A stretch of DNA of 64,000 nucleotides from Noviherbaspirillum sp. L7-7A (GTDB taxonomy: Bacteria > Pseudomonadota > Gammaproteobacteria > Burkholderiales > Burkholderiaceae_D), in NCBI RefSeq assembly GCF_019052805.1, contig NZ_JAHQRJ010000001.1:3534001-3598000 (forward strand), given 5' to 3'. A model generated the notes under the pieces. The model had not been told where the DNA came from, did not search any database, and saw only the letters and a program-made list of their open reading frames with translations. Of the stretch, positions 9,258 through 17,640 are shown one piece after another; the first letter of the stretch is position 1, and each line of letters starts with the position of its first letter. The position numbers were made by a program, and so were the translations under genes.

Positions 9258-10045
9258 ATCTGATCGACGCCATTGGCGCAAGCCATGCTCCGGTGGAGCC
9301 GGGCGCCGCGCCGCGCATCGTGTCGCTGGTGCCCTCGGTGACCGAGCTGTTATGCGATCTCGGGCTGGCCGGCTGGATGGTCGGGCGAACCGGCTTCTGC
9401 GTCCATCCTGCCGACACCGTGGGCGCGATACCCAAGGTGGGCGGCACCAAGGATGTGAACATCGAAAAGATACGCCGCCTGGCGCCGACGCACCTGGTGG
9501 TCAACATCGATGAAAACGAAAAGCCCACCGTGGACGCGCTGGCAGCATTTATCCCGCATGTGATCGTCACCCATCCGCTGGCGCCGCGCGACAACCTTGC
9601 CTTGTACCGGCTGCTGGGCGGCATTTTCCATGCGGGGCAGGCAGCCGAGCGCCTGTGCGCCGAATTCGAGCAGGAATATGCCGCGCTGGCGGCATGCCCG
9701 GCGCAGCCAGTGCGCCAGGTGCTGTATTGCATCTGGCAGGATCCGTGGATGACGTTGTCGCGCGATACCTATATCGCCCGCATGCTGGAACTGGCCGGCA
9801 TGCGGCAATGGCAGGCGGTGGGTAATGACAGGCGTTATCCGGTGTTTGCCTGGTCGGACGCGCTGGTCGATGGCATCGACGAGATACTGCTGTCGTCCGA
9901 GCCCTACCGCTTTACCGAGGCGCATGTGGATGCGATCGAGCGCCAGACCGGCAAGCCGGCGCGGCTGGTGGATGGCGAGATGATGTCCTGGTATGGCAGC
10001 CGGGCGATCGCGGGATTGCGCTATCTGCACAGCCTCAGGGACTAG
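9254..10045 (+). CDS. BtuF-like cobalamin/metal-chelate binding protein lacking a signal peptide
   Basis: A 263-residue protein of the helical-backbone periplasmic-binding (TroA/BtuF) fold. It starts with the family pattern RIVSLVPSVTELLCDLGL (about residues 21-38) and continues with a VGRTGFCVHP loop and a KVGGTKDVNIEKI segment typical of cobalamin-binding members. The ATG at 9254 overlaps the upstream SDR stop. No signal peptide is visible: the N-terminus MNLIDAIGASHAPVEPG is not hydrophobic. It is therefore either cytoplasmic or starts elsewhere. A solitary binding protein without BtuC or BtuD beside it is also unusual. Confidence 0.75.
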   Translation: MNLIDAIGASHAPVEPGAAPRIVSLVPSVTELLCDLGLAGWMVGRTGFCVHPADTVGAIPKVGGTKDVNIEKIRRLAPTHLVVNIDENEKPTVDALAAFIPHVIVTHPLAPRDNLALYRLLGGIFHAGQAAERLCAEFEQEYAALAACPAQPVRQVLYCIWQDPWMTLSRDTYIARMLELAGMRQWQAVGNDRRYPVFAWSDALVDGIDEILLSSEPYRFTEAHVDAIERQTGKPARLVDGEMMSWYGSRAIAGLRYLHSLRD

Positions 10046-10067
10046 AAATGCGGCCGGCAGTGGCGTG

Positions 10068-10096
10068 CCCAATCAATTGGGCACTGCATGCAGTGC
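10068..10096. repeat. Back-to-back palindromes between convergent genes
   Basis: CCCAAT and ATTGGG (10068-10081) form a short hairpin. It is followed by a perfect 16-bp palindrome GCACTGCATGCAGTGC (10081-10096). They lie between the BtuF-like gene and the convergent regulator gene and may form a bidirectional stop, although there is no T-run. Confidence 0.5.
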
Positions 10097-10134
10097 GGTC
10101 GCACGTCCATTCCTTCTGGACCAAACTGCAGAAA

Positions 10135-10539
10135 CTACTTCTGGCGGTTGATCCGGACCAGCATCCTTATCATTTCGCGGGCAATCACCTGGTAATGCTC
10201 GTCGAGCCGCTGCAGATCCGCAATCAGCTTGACGTCGGCCGAGTCGAAGCGCGATGCCGGGTCGCCGCCGGCCATGGTCTGCGCGTCGTCGCCGCCGCCA
10301 AACCGTAGCCATTCGGCGGGCACGCCCAGCCATTGCGCAAGCGTGCGCAGCTTTTCCTGCGTCGGAATGGCCTCACCCACCAGCCACTTGCGCGCAGCAT
10401 GGACGGTGATAGGCCTTCCGGCGAATCGGATGTTGAATTCCCGCGCAAGCTGCGTCGGGCTGTCGGGTGAGTAATCCGCGTTCCTCAGGGCCATTTGCAG
10501 ACGGCCGCTGAAGTCTTCTCGTTCGATGGAGGCTTTCAT
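10135..10539 (-). CDS. Small helix-turn-helix regulator
   Basis: A 134-residue protein with a predicted N-terminal DNA-binding region. Residues about 27-65 (SPTQLAREFNIRFAGRPITVHAARKWLVGEAIPTQEKLRTLAQWLGV) read like a lambda-repressor-type helix-turn-helix with an inserted loop, followed by a helical tail ending in basic residues. It resembles XRE-like regulators of beta-proteobacteria, but I cannot name a target. The upstream 236-base gap contains the strong hairpin at 10660, a candidate regulatory site. Confidence 0.65.
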   Translation of the reverse strand: MKASIEREDFSGRLQMALRNADYSPDSPTQLAREFNIRFAGRPITVHAARKWLVGEAIPTQEKLRTLAQWLGVPAEWLRFGGGDDAQTMAGGDPASRFDSADVKLIADLQRLDEHYQVIAREMIRMLVRINRQK

Positions 10540-10659
10540 TAGGGCAAACTATTCCATGTTGGGGCGTGACAGTCAGTCTCTTCGGCGTGATTACTTTATG
10601 TCAGTGTGGTCGTGTGACCGTTACCGAAAAAAAAGTCGCCACCGAATGGAAAGAGGGAT

Positions 10660-10703
10660 GTCGGGTCGCATTACCTTTTTACTATAGGTAGATGCGACCC
10701 GAC
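10660..10703. promoter_or_regulatory. Long perfect-stem hairpin in an intergenic region
   Basis: A 12-bp perfect inverted repeat, GTCGGGTCGCAT (10660-10671) and ATGCGACCCGAC (10692-10703), encloses a further 5-bp stem TACCT/AGGTA with one bulged G. The sequence GTCGGGT occurs again just downstream at about 10719-10725. It lies between the divergent small regulator and the end of the MBL hydrolase gene. It could terminate transcription from the MBL gene or serve as an operator. Confidence 0.6.
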
Positions 10704-10775
10704 TGCACAACGGTAACGTCGGGTTGTTTGCGCGAAGTCGTATTTCCCGCCGTCAGCAGCTCCGGCCCGGCTGTT

Positions 10776-11840
10776 TCATACCCGCAGGAAGCGCACGATG
10801 CCGTCGCCATCCAGCCGGCGGCGCAGGGCGCCGTCGAACCACAGCTTGTGCAGATGCGCCAGCGCCTCGCCCATCGCAAAACTGATCTGGTGCGAGTCCA
10901 GCGAGCGCGGAAACATGATTGGCACGATGTCGCTGGCCGACTGCGGCGCGCTGCATGCCTGCATCACCTCGTCCAGCCTGGCGGCATGGTGGTCGCGCAA
11001 CTGGCCGATGCGCACATGCAGGCCGCGGAACGGCTTGCCATGCGAGGGCAGCACCAGGGTGTCGTCCGGCAGGTCGGCATAGGCCGACAGCGAGTCGAGG
11101 TATTGCTGCACCGGGTTGGATTCAGGCTCCACGGCGAATACCGAGACGTTGGTGGAAATGCGCGGCAGCACCATGTCGCCGGCAATCAGGATGTTGCGCT
11201 TCGCGCTGTAGAGCGCGATATGCTCCGGCGAATGGCCGAAGCCGGCGATGGCGCGCCACTCGTCGCCGCCGATCTGCAGCAGCTGGCCGTCATGCAGCCG
11301 GCGATAGCTCTGCGGCACCGATGGCACCAGCCGCGCATAGTAGGCGCGGCGCGCGCCGAGCTGCTCCAGCAGGTCGGGGTCGGTCAGGCCGTGGCGCGCA
11401 AAATGCGGCACCATGGCCGTGCCTTCCACGCCCGGCAGCGAGGCCGCCATCATGCGGGCGAAGCCGAACTCGCCGGTGCTCATCCACAGCGGCGCATTCC
11501 AGCGCCGGCACAGCCAGTCGGCCAGGCCGACGTGGTCCGGATGGCAGTGGGTGACCAGCACCCGGATGATGGGCAGGCCGCGCAGCTCGGTGGCGAAAAT
11601 GCGTTCCCATGCGTCGCGGGTGGCGTCGCTGGAAATGCCGCAGTCGATCACGGTCCAGCCGCGCACCGGGCCGGTTTCGGTGTCGATCTCGTCTTCCAGC
11701 AGCCACAGGTTGATGTGGTTCAGCGCAAAGGGCAGGCCCATGCGCAGCCAGCGCAGGCCGGGCGCGATTTCGATGGTGGAGCCGGTGTCGGGCAGGGTCT
11801 CGCCCAGCGGGTAGTCAAGTTGCGCTTCGAGAGGATTCAT
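10776..11840 (-). CDS. MBL-fold metallo-hydrolase
   Basis: A 354-residue hydrolase of the metallo-beta-lactamase superfamily with the metal motif HCHPDH at residues 98-103. Further metal-ligand candidates are His in GFGHSPEH, Asp in IAGDMVLP and His in LPSHGKP, in the order expected for a dinuclear glyoxalase II-like site. A C-terminal winged-helix-like region (about 300-354) resembles the LACTB2/RNase Z-like subgroup tail. The start is the ATG complementing 11838-11840; the frame stays open upstream, but that part lies in the divergent promoter. The ribosome-binding site is weak. It is divergent from liuR and shares its regulatory region, so it may belong to the same regulon. Confidence 0.85.
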   Translation of the reverse strand: MNPLEAQLDYPLGETLPDTGSTIEIAPGLRWLRMGLPFALNHINLWLLEDEIDTETGPVRGWTVIDCGISSDATRDAWERIFATELRGLPIIRVLVTHCHPDHVGLADWLCRRWNAPLWMSTGEFGFARMMAASLPGVEGTAMVPHFARHGLTDPDLLEQLGARRAYYARLVPSVPQSYRRLHDGQLLQIGGDEWRAIAGFGHSPEHIALYSAKRNILIAGDMVLPRISTNVSVFAVEPESNPVQQYLDSLSAYADLPDDTLVLPSHGKPFRGLHVRIGQLRDHHAARLDEVMQACSAPQSASDIVPIMFPRSLDSHQISFAMGEALAHLHKLWFDGALRRRLDGDGIVRFLRV

Positions 11841-11915
11841 GGCGTCGGGAGGAAGGGGCGGGCGGTAGCGGCAGGATTCACATTTGCGGCAGGCCCGCCT
11901 ACAATGGGCGGTCAA

Positions 11916-11937
11916 TTGACGTTTACGTAAACTTACT
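11916..11937. promoter_or_regulatory. Imperfect LiuR-type operator upstream of liuR
   Basis: It starts with the half-site TTGACGTTTAC, the same as the perfect palindrome at 12468, followed by a weaker inverted half (GTAAACTTACT). The position 49 bases before liuR and about 76 bases before the divergent MBL gene fits autoregulation and possible control of both genes. Confidence 0.65.
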
Positions 11938-11985
11938 TGAACGCGCATTCTAGGGCACCAGCCCGTTTTCTGCAGAGAACACTTC

Positions 11986-12438
11986 ATGCCCACCTATACC
12001 ATCACCGAACTTGCCCGGGAATTCGACATCACGCCGCGCGCCATCCGGTTCTATGAGGATCAGGGCCTGCTTACGCCGAAACGCGAAGGCACCGGCGGCC
12101 GCACCCGGGTCTACAGCGCGCGCGAGCGGACCCGGCTGAAGCTGACGCTGCGCGGCAAGCGCCTGGGCCTGACGCTGTCTGAAATCAAGAGCCTGGTCGA
12201 CATGTACGAGTCGCCCAAGGATTCGGCGGCGCAGCTGAACCGTTTCCTGCTGGTGCTGGCGCGGCACCGGGAAATGCTGGAACAGCAGCGCGAGGACCTG
12301 GAAGTCACGCTGGCCGAAATCGCTGCCCACGAGGAACAGTGCCGCAGCATGCTGGCTGGCGAGAAGCCGGCCGGCCAGGAAAAGCCGGCGAAAAAGACAG
12401 CGGCCAAACGCGCTGTCCGGCAAACCGAAAATGCCTGA
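11986..12438 (+). CDS. liuR: MerR-family regulator of branched-chain acyl-CoA catabolism
   Basis: A 150-residue MerR-type protein. The N-terminal winged helix-turn-helix (about 4-72) contains TITELAREFDITPRAIRFYEDQGLLTP and the MerR wing GGRTRVYSARER. A dimerisation coiled coil spans about 80-125. The tail is Lys/Ala-rich with no metal-binding cysteine pair; the only Cys sits in the sequence HEEQCRSM. Adjacency to liuA and two matching palindromes (before liuR and before liuA) make it the likely LiuR, which in proteobacteria represses leucine/isovalerate degradation genes and responds to an acyl-CoA intermediate. Confidence 0.88.
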   Translation: MPTYTITELAREFDITPRAIRFYEDQGLLTPKREGTGGRTRVYSARERTRLKLTLRGKRLGLTLSEIKSLVDMYESPKDSAAQLNRFLLVLARHREMLEQQREDLEVTLAEIAAHEEQCRSMLAGEKPAGQEKPAKKTAAKRAVRQTENA

Positions 12439-12467
12439 CTGCCACGGTGCTCAGGCTTGATGCTGGC

Positions 12468-12489
12468 TTGACGTTTACGTAAACGTCAA
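12468..12489. promoter_or_regulatory. Perfect 22-bp palindromic operator before liuA
   Basis: The half-site TTGACGTTTAC (12468-12478) is followed immediately by its exact reverse complement (12479-12489), 51 bases upstream of the liuA start. The same half-site occurs before liuR. The sequence resembles the published LiuR motif type (TTTACGTnnACG) as I remember it, so it is the probable LiuR binding site. Confidence 0.8.
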
Positions 12490-12540
12490 CGCGGCGTATC
12501 ATCCCGTCCAACCTTCCTTTCCCCCTTCAGCGAGGCAGCA

Positions 12541-13725
12541 ATGATCAATCTCCCGGGTTTAACCTTCGACCATGGCGAAGACATCGCCGCGCTGCGCGAG
12601 ACGGTGCAGCAGTTCGCGCAGGGCCAGATTGCGCCGCGCGCCGCCGAGATCGACCGCACCGACCAGTTCCCGATGGACCTGTGGAAAAAGATGGGCGAGC
12701 TGGGCCTGCTGGGCATCACGGTGGACGAAGAGTACGGCGGCAGCGCCATGGGCTACCTGGCCCACATCGTGGCCATGGAGGAAATCTCGCGCGCCTCGGC
12801 CTCGGTCGGCCTGTCCTACGGCGCCCATTCCAACCTGTGCGTCAACCAGATCCGCCGCAACGGCAGCGACGAGCAAAAGGCGAAATACCTGCCCAAACTG
12901 ATCTCCGGCGAGCATGTCGGCGCGCTGGCCATGTCCGAACCCAATGCCGGCTCGGACGTGGTGTCGATGAAGCTGCGCGCCGACTTCAAAGGCGACCGCT
13001 GGGTGCTCAACGGCAGCAAGATGTGGATCACCAACGGCCCGGATGCGGACGTGCTGGTGGTGTATGCCAAGAACGATATCGAGGCTGGCCCGCGCGGCAT
13101 GACGGCCTTCCTGATCGAGAAGAACTTCAAGGGCTTCTCGGTGGCGCAGAAGCTCGACAAGCTGGGCATGCGCGGCTCGCACACCGGCGAGCTGGTGTTC
13201 CGGGACTGCGAGGTGCCGGCCGAGAATGTGCTGGGCGGGCTGGGGCGCGGCGTGAACGTGCTGATGTCGGGGCTGGACTACGAGCGCACGGTATTGTCGG
13301 GCGGGCCGCTGGGCATCATGTCGGCCTGCATGGATGCGGTGGTGCCGTATGTGCATGACCGGAAGCAGTTTGGCCAGCCGATCGGGGAATTCCAGCTGAT
13401 GCAGGGCAAGCTGGCCGACATGTATTCCACGATGATGGCCTGCCGGGCGTATGTGTATGCGGTGGGCCAGGCCTGCGACCGGGCCAGGACGCCGGAGGCG
13501 GTGCGCGCGTTGAGGAAGGATGCGGCGGGCGCGATCCTGTATTCGGCGGAGAAGGCAACCTGGATGGCGGGCGAGGCGATCCAGGCGCTGGGCGGCAACG
13601 GCTACATCAACGAGTATCCGGTGGGCAGGCTGTGGCGCGACGCCAAGCTCTACGAGATCGGCGCCGGCACCAGCGAGATCCGCCGCATGCTGATCGGCCG
13701 CGAACTGTTTGCCGAGACCCGGTAA
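12541..13725 (+). CDS. liuA: Isovaleryl-CoA dehydrogenase
   Basis: A 394-residue FAD enzyme oxidising isovaleryl-CoA to 3-methylcrotonyl-CoA in leucine breakdown. The acyl-CoA dehydrogenase signatures [16 protein letters not shown] and [33 protein letters not shown] (positions about 130 and 345 onward) are present. The isovaleryl-specific feature is the catalytic glutamate in the helix [14 protein letters not shown]: Glu248 here, matching Glu254 of the human enzyme. The usual C-terminal Glu position is replaced by Gly in EIGAGTSEI. It is the first gene after the perfect LiuR-type operator and is followed by aceK. Confidence 0.95.
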   Translation: MINLPGLTFDHGEDIAALRETVQQFAQGQIAPRAAEIDRTDQFPMDLWKKMGELGLLGITVDEEYGGSAMGYLAHIVAMEEISRASASVGLSYGAHSNLCVNQIRRNGSDEQKAKYLPKLISGEHVGALAMSEPNAGSDVVSMKLRADFKGDRWVLNGSKMWITNGPDADVLVVYAKNDIEAGPRGMTAFLIEKNFKGFSVAQKLDKLGMRGSHTGELVFRDCEVPAENVLGGLGRGVNVLMSGLDYERTVLSGGPLGIMSACMDAVVPYVHDRKQFGQPIGEFQLMQGKLADMYSTMMACRAYVYAVGQACDRARTPEAVRALRKDAAGAILYSAEKATWMAGEAIQALGGNGYINEYPVGRLWRDAKLYEIGAGTSEIRRMLIGRELFAETR

Positions 13726-13785
13726 ACGGCAGTGCAGCAAAGTTCGATACACTCCGGGGATACCTTTTTTCAGCAGGCGTGGGCC

Positions 13786-15591
13786 ATGAAGAACGCGTTC
13801 CCGAAACTCCTGTCGTCGCAGATTGCGTTCGACATCGCGCGCACCGTGCTCGACGGCTTCGACAAGCACTACCGCCTGTTCCGCAGGACCAGCATGGCGG
13901 GCAAGCAGCTTTTCGAGCAGGCCGACTGGCTGGCGCTGCAGCAGAGCGCGCGCGACCGCATCGCCTTCTACGACAGGCGGGTGCAGGAATGCGTGCAGGC
14001 GCTGGAAGACGAATACGACCCGGAAGACCTGACCGACAGCGTCTGGCGCGAGGTCAAGCTGCACTACATCGGCCTGTTGACCAATCACAAGCAGCCCGAA
14101 CTGGCCGAGACCTTTTTCACCTCGGTGTGCTGCCACATCCTGCACCGCAGCTACTTCCACAACGACTTCATCTTCGTGCGGCCGGCGGTGTCGACCGACT
14201 ACATCGAGCCGGACGAAGCCACGCCGGTCTACCGCGTCTATTACCCCGGCACCGACGGCCTGCGCTATACCCTGAAGCGCATCATCACCAACTTCCAGCT
14301 GGCCTGCCCGTTCGCCGACCTCGACCGCGATGTCGGCCTGATCGAAGAGCGGCTGCAGGCCCTGTTCGGCGCCGCGCCGGCAGAGGCCAACCTGCAGATC
14401 CAGGTGCTGGCCGGCCTGTTCTACCGCAACAAGGCCGCCTATGCGGTGGGCAAGATCATCAACGGCAACCGGGAGGATCCGTTCGTGCTGCCCATCCTGC
14501 ACGGCGAGGGCGGCCTGTATGTCGACACCGTGCTGTACGACCGCTCGCAGGTGATGGTGATGTTCTCCTTCACCCGCGCCTACTTCCTGGTCGACATGGA
14601 AGTGCCGTCGGCCTATGTGCGCTTCCTGCGCACGCTCATGCCCAACAAGCCGCGCAGCGAGATCTACACGGTGCTGGGCCTGCAGAAGCAGGGCAAGGCC
14701 CTGTTCTACCGCGACTTCCTGCACCATCTGCGCTACTCATCGGACCGCATCGACATCGCGCCCGGCATACGCGGGCTGGTGATGGTGGTGTTCGCGCTGC
14801 CGTCCTTTCCCTACGTGTTCAAGGTGATCAAGGACTTCATTCCGGCGCCCAAGGACACCACCCGCGCGCTGGTCAAGGAAAAGTACCAGCTGGTGAAGAA
14901 CCATGACCGGGTAGGCCGCATGGCCGACACGCTGGAATATTCCAACGTCGCCTTCCCGCGCTCGCGCATCACCGACGAGCTGCTGGCCGACCTGAAGAAG
15001 GTTGCACCCTCGGTGGTCGAGGAAGAGGGCAGCCAGGTCATCATCCGCCATCTTTACATCGAGCGCCGCATGACGCCGCTGAACATCTGGCTGTCCAATG
15101 CCAACAAGGCCGGCAACGACGAAGCGATTGAGCATGGCGTGGTGGAATACGGCAACGCCATCAAGGAACTGGTGGCGGCCAACATCTTCCCCGGCGACAT
15201 GCTGTACAAGAACTTCGGCGTGACCCGCCATGGCCGCGTGGTGTTCTACGACTACGACGAGATCGAGTACATCACCGACTGCAACTTCCGCAGGATTCCC
15301 GCGCCGCGCAACGAGGAAGACGAAATGTCGGACGAGCCCTGGTATCCGGTGGCGAAGAACGACGTGTTCCCGGAGCAGTTCGGCACTTTCTTGTTGGGCA
15401 ATCCCAAGGTGCGCAAATATTTTCTGAAGCATCATGCAGACCTGTTCAGTCCCGAGTACTGGCAGGCGCGCAAGGAGCGCATACTTTCCGGCTACATGGA
15501 AGATGTGTTCCCGTATCCGCAGTCCTGCCGTTTTCACCAGCAAGGGCAGGCGCAATCCTCATTGACAAACCCGGCGGCGCAAGCTGCCTAA
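13786..15591 (+). CDS. aceK: Isocitrate dehydrogenase kinase/phosphatase
   Basis: A 601-residue bifunctional enzyme that phosphorylates isocitrate dehydrogenase to divert carbon into the glyoxylate bypass and also reverses the modification. Its length and composition are those of full AceK. The ATP-binding loop region reads [14 protein letters not shown] (about 335-350), and the C-terminal catalytic part contains [18 protein letters not shown]. The ATG at 13786 matches the start of homologues ([14 protein letters not shown]); a GTG at 13732 would add 18 unlikely residues. It lies between liuA and a thiolase. This links acyl-CoA catabolism, which produces acetyl-CoA, with anaplerosis. Confidence 0.95.
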   Translation: MKNAFPKLLSSQIAFDIARTVLDGFDKHYRLFRRTSMAGKQLFEQADWLALQQSARDRIAFYDRRVQECVQALEDEYDPEDLTDSVWREVKLHYIGLLTNHKQPELAETFFTSVCCHILHRSYFHNDFIFVRPAVSTDYIEPDEATPVYRVYYPGTDGLRYTLKRIITNFQLACPFADLDRDVGLIEERLQALFGAAPAEANLQIQVLAGLFYRNKAAYAVGKIINGNREDPFVLPILHGEGGLYVDTVLYDRSQVMVMFSFTRAYFLVDMEVPSAYVRFLRTLMPNKPRSEIYTVLGLQKQGKALFYRDFLHHLRYSSDRIDIAPGIRGLVMVVFALPSFPYVFKVIKDFIPAPKDTTRALVKEKYQLVKNHDRVGRMADTLEYSNVAFPRSRITDELLADLKKVAPSVVEEEGSQVIIRHLYIERRMTPLNIWLSNANKAGNDEAIEHGVVEYGNAIKELVAANIFPGDMLYKNFGVTRHGRVVFYDYDEIEYITDCNFRRIPAPRNEEDEMSDEPWYPVAKNDVFPEQFGTFLLGNPKVRKYFLKHHADLFSPEYWQARKERILSGYMEDVFPYPQSCRFHQQGQAQSSLTNPAAQAA

Positions 15592-15604
15592 TGGAGAGAG
15601 AAAC

Positions 15605-16786
15605 ATGAACGACCCCATCGTTATCGTCGGCGCCGCACGCACCCCCATGGGCGCATTCCAGGGCGATTTTTCTTCGCTGTCGGCCAGCGATCTGGGCGCA
15701 GTGGCAATCCGCGCCGCGGTCGAGCGCGCCGGCGTGCCGGCCGACCAGGTGCAGGATGTCCTGTTCGGCAACTGCCTGATGGCAGGCCAGGGCCAGGCCC
15801 CGGCGCGCCAGGCGGCGATCAAGGCCGGCATCCCGGTATCGGCCGGCGCGGTCACGATGTCCAAGATGTGCGGCTCGGCGATGCAGGCAGTGATCTATGG
15901 CCATGATTCCATCGTGGCCGGCACCAATGACGTGGTGGTGGCGGGCGGCATGGAATCGATGACCAATGCGCCCTACCTGATCCCGAAGGCGCGCAGCGGC
16001 TATCGCATCGGCCACGGCATGATGTACGACCACATGATGCTGGACGGCCTGGAAGACGCGTATGAGAAGGGCCGCTCGATGGGCACTTTCGCCGAGGAAT
16101 GCGTGGCCAAGTACCAGTTCTCGCGCGCCGACCAGGACGCCTTCGCGATCGACTCGGTCAAGCGCGCCCAGGCCGCCACTGCCGACGGCTCCTTCCAGTG
16201 GGAAATCGCGCCGGTGACCGTGCCGGGCCGCAACGGCGATACCGTGATCGACAAGGACGAAGGCCCGCTCAAGGCCAAGCTGGACAAGATCGCCGCGCTG
16301 AAGCCGGCCTTCAAGAAGGACGGCACCATTACCGCCGCTTCGTCCTCCTCCATCAACGACGGCGCCGCCGCCGTGGTGCTGATGCGTGAATCCACCGCGA
16401 AGAAGCTGGGCTGCACGCCGCTGGCCAAAATCGTCGCGCACACCCGTCATTCGCAGGAACCCAACTTGTTCACCACCGCCCCGGTGGGCGCGATCGCCAA
16501 GCTGTATGAAAAGACTGGCTGGAACACCAGGGAAGTCGATCTGTTCGAGGTCAACGAGGCATTCGCCGCGGTGGCAATGGCGGCGATGAACGAGCATGGC
16601 ATCCCGCACGACAAGATCAACATCCATGGCGGCGCCTGCGCGCTGGGCCATCCGATCGGCGCATCGGGCGCGCGCATCATCGTCACCCTGATCGGTGCGT
16701 TGAAGAAGACCGGCGGCAAGCGTGGCGTTGCGGCGCTGTGCATCGGCGGCGGCGAAGCCACCGCGATGGCCATCGAGATGATGTAA
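15605..16786 (+). CDS. Acetyl-CoA C-acetyltransferase (thiolase)
   Basis: A 393-residue degradative or biosynthetic thiolase that interconverts acetoacetyl-CoA and two acetyl-CoA. The nucleophilic cysteine is Cys89 in SKMCGSAM, His349 lies in GHPIGASGAR, and the second cysteine is Cys379 in CIGGGEA, so all three catalytic residues are intact. It follows aceK by 13 bases. Acetoacetate from the HMG-CoA lyase reaction of leucine degradation would enter here after activation, which explains its place near the liu genes. AtoB and PhaA functions cannot be told apart. Confidence 0.92.
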   Translation: MNDPIVIVGAARTPMGAFQGDFSSLSASDLGAVAIRAAVERAGVPADQVQDVLFGNCLMAGQGQAPARQAAIKAGIPVSAGAVTMSKMCGSAMQAVIYGHDSIVAGTNDVVVAGGMESMTNAPYLIPKARSGYRIGHGMMYDHMMLDGLEDAYEKGRSMGTFAEECVAKYQFSRADQDAFAIDSVKRAQAATADGSFQWEIAPVTVPGRNGDTVIDKDEGPLKAKLDKIAALKPAFKKDGTITAASSSSINDGAAAVVLMRESTAKKLGCTPLAKIVAHTRHSQEPNLFTTAPVGAIAKLYEKTGWNTREVDLFEVNEAFAAVAMAAMNEHGIPHDKINIHGGACALGHPIGASGARIIVTLIGALKKTGGKRGVAALCIGGGEATAMAIEMM

Positions 16787-16789
16787 GCC

Positions 16790-17461
16790 ATGCCAGCCGC
16801 ACTGGTCATGGGCGCCTCGCGCGGCATCGGCCGGGAACTGGCGCGCCAGTTGCTGGCCGCCGGCTGGCAGGTGCATGCCACCGCCCGCACGGATGCGGGG
16901 CTGGCGGAGCTGCGGGCGGCCGGTGCAGTGCCCCTGCAGCTCGATGTCACCCGGCCGGAGTCATTGGCCGGCCTGGGCTGGCAGCTGGATGGCGCCAGGC
17001 TGGATCTTGCGGTGTATGTGGCCGGGATCTACGGTCCTTCCCGCCAGGCCGCGACCGCGCCGCCGACCCAGGCCGACTTTGATGCGGTCATGCATGCCAA
17101 CGTACTGGGCGCGATGCAGGCCCTGCCGCTGGTGGCGCCGATGGTGGAGGAAGCCGCTGGCCGCTTCGTTGTCATCAGCAGCGGCATGGGCAGCATCGGC
17201 GAAGCCGAGAGCAGCCACGGCTGGATTTACCGTGCTTCGAAGGCCGCGCTGAACATGGCGGTCAGGAGCGCGGCGTTTGATTATCCGAAGGCGACGCTGC
17301 TGGCGATGTGTCCGGGTTGGGTGCGGACCGACATGGGTGGGGAGAATGCCGCGCTGGCGGTGGAGGATAGTGTGGCGGGGATGTTGAAGGTGATACTGGC
17401 GCGGGGTGTGGAAGATAGCGGGAGCTTCTGGAATCATGCCGGGAGGCAGGTGGGGTGGTGA
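16790..17461 (+). CDS. SDR family oxidoreductase
   Basis: A 223-residue short-chain dehydrogenase. The nucleotide-binding motif is MGASRGIGRE at the N-terminus, a VAGIYGPS loop stands where NAG normally occurs, and the catalytic motif is YRASK with an upstream Ser in SSGMGS. It begins three bases after the thiolase stop and probably belongs to the liu transcription unit. The substrate is unknown; similar proteins are called C-factor-like SDRs. The last about 90 bases have a lower GC and less biased codon use than the rest of the gene. Confidence 0.85.
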   Translation: MPAALVMGASRGIGRELARQLLAAGWQVHATARTDAGLAELRAAGAVPLQLDVTRPESLAGLGWQLDGARLDLAVYVAGIYGPSRQAATAPPTQADFDAVMHANVLGAMQALPLVAPMVEEAAGRFVVISSGMGSIGEAESSHGWIYRASKAALNMAVRSAAFDYPKATLLAMCPGWVRTDMGGENAALAVEDSVAGMLKVILARGVEDSGSFWNHAGRQVGW

Positions 17462-17480
17462 TGCAATGCCTTGCAGGATG

Positions 17481-17595
17481 GTAGGGTGCAATACACCGCA
17501 GGGGCATTACACCATTGGTCGATCGGGGAAGTAGGCCGCCAGTGCCATCGCGGTGTGCAAACGCGGTGCAATGCCCTTCGGGTATTGCACCCTAC
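17481..17595. repeat. Pair of inverted REP sequences (BIME-like)
   Basis: A GTAG tetranucleotide followed by a hairpin (GTAGGGTGCAATACACC...GGGGCATTACACC) spans 17481-17513. A second copy in opposite orientation spans 17565-17595 and ends in CTAC. Stems are GTGCAAT/ATTGCAC-like with G/C cores. They match the REPs at 36029, 36111, 50442 and 63216. The GTAG-plus-hairpin form is typical of REPs mobilised by RAYT proteins, one of which is encoded at 50673. Confidence 0.85.
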
Positions 17596-17640
17596 GAAGC
17601 GGCTGACGGTGCGGTTGCATTTGAAGTGCGCGTAGCGACA

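Noticed and set aside
10776-11993. Longer form of the MBL hydrolase beginning at 11993
   Set aside because: The extra 51 residues lie in the divergent promoter region with the LiuR-type operator, and are Arg/Cys-rich. The domain starts at the ATG at 11840.
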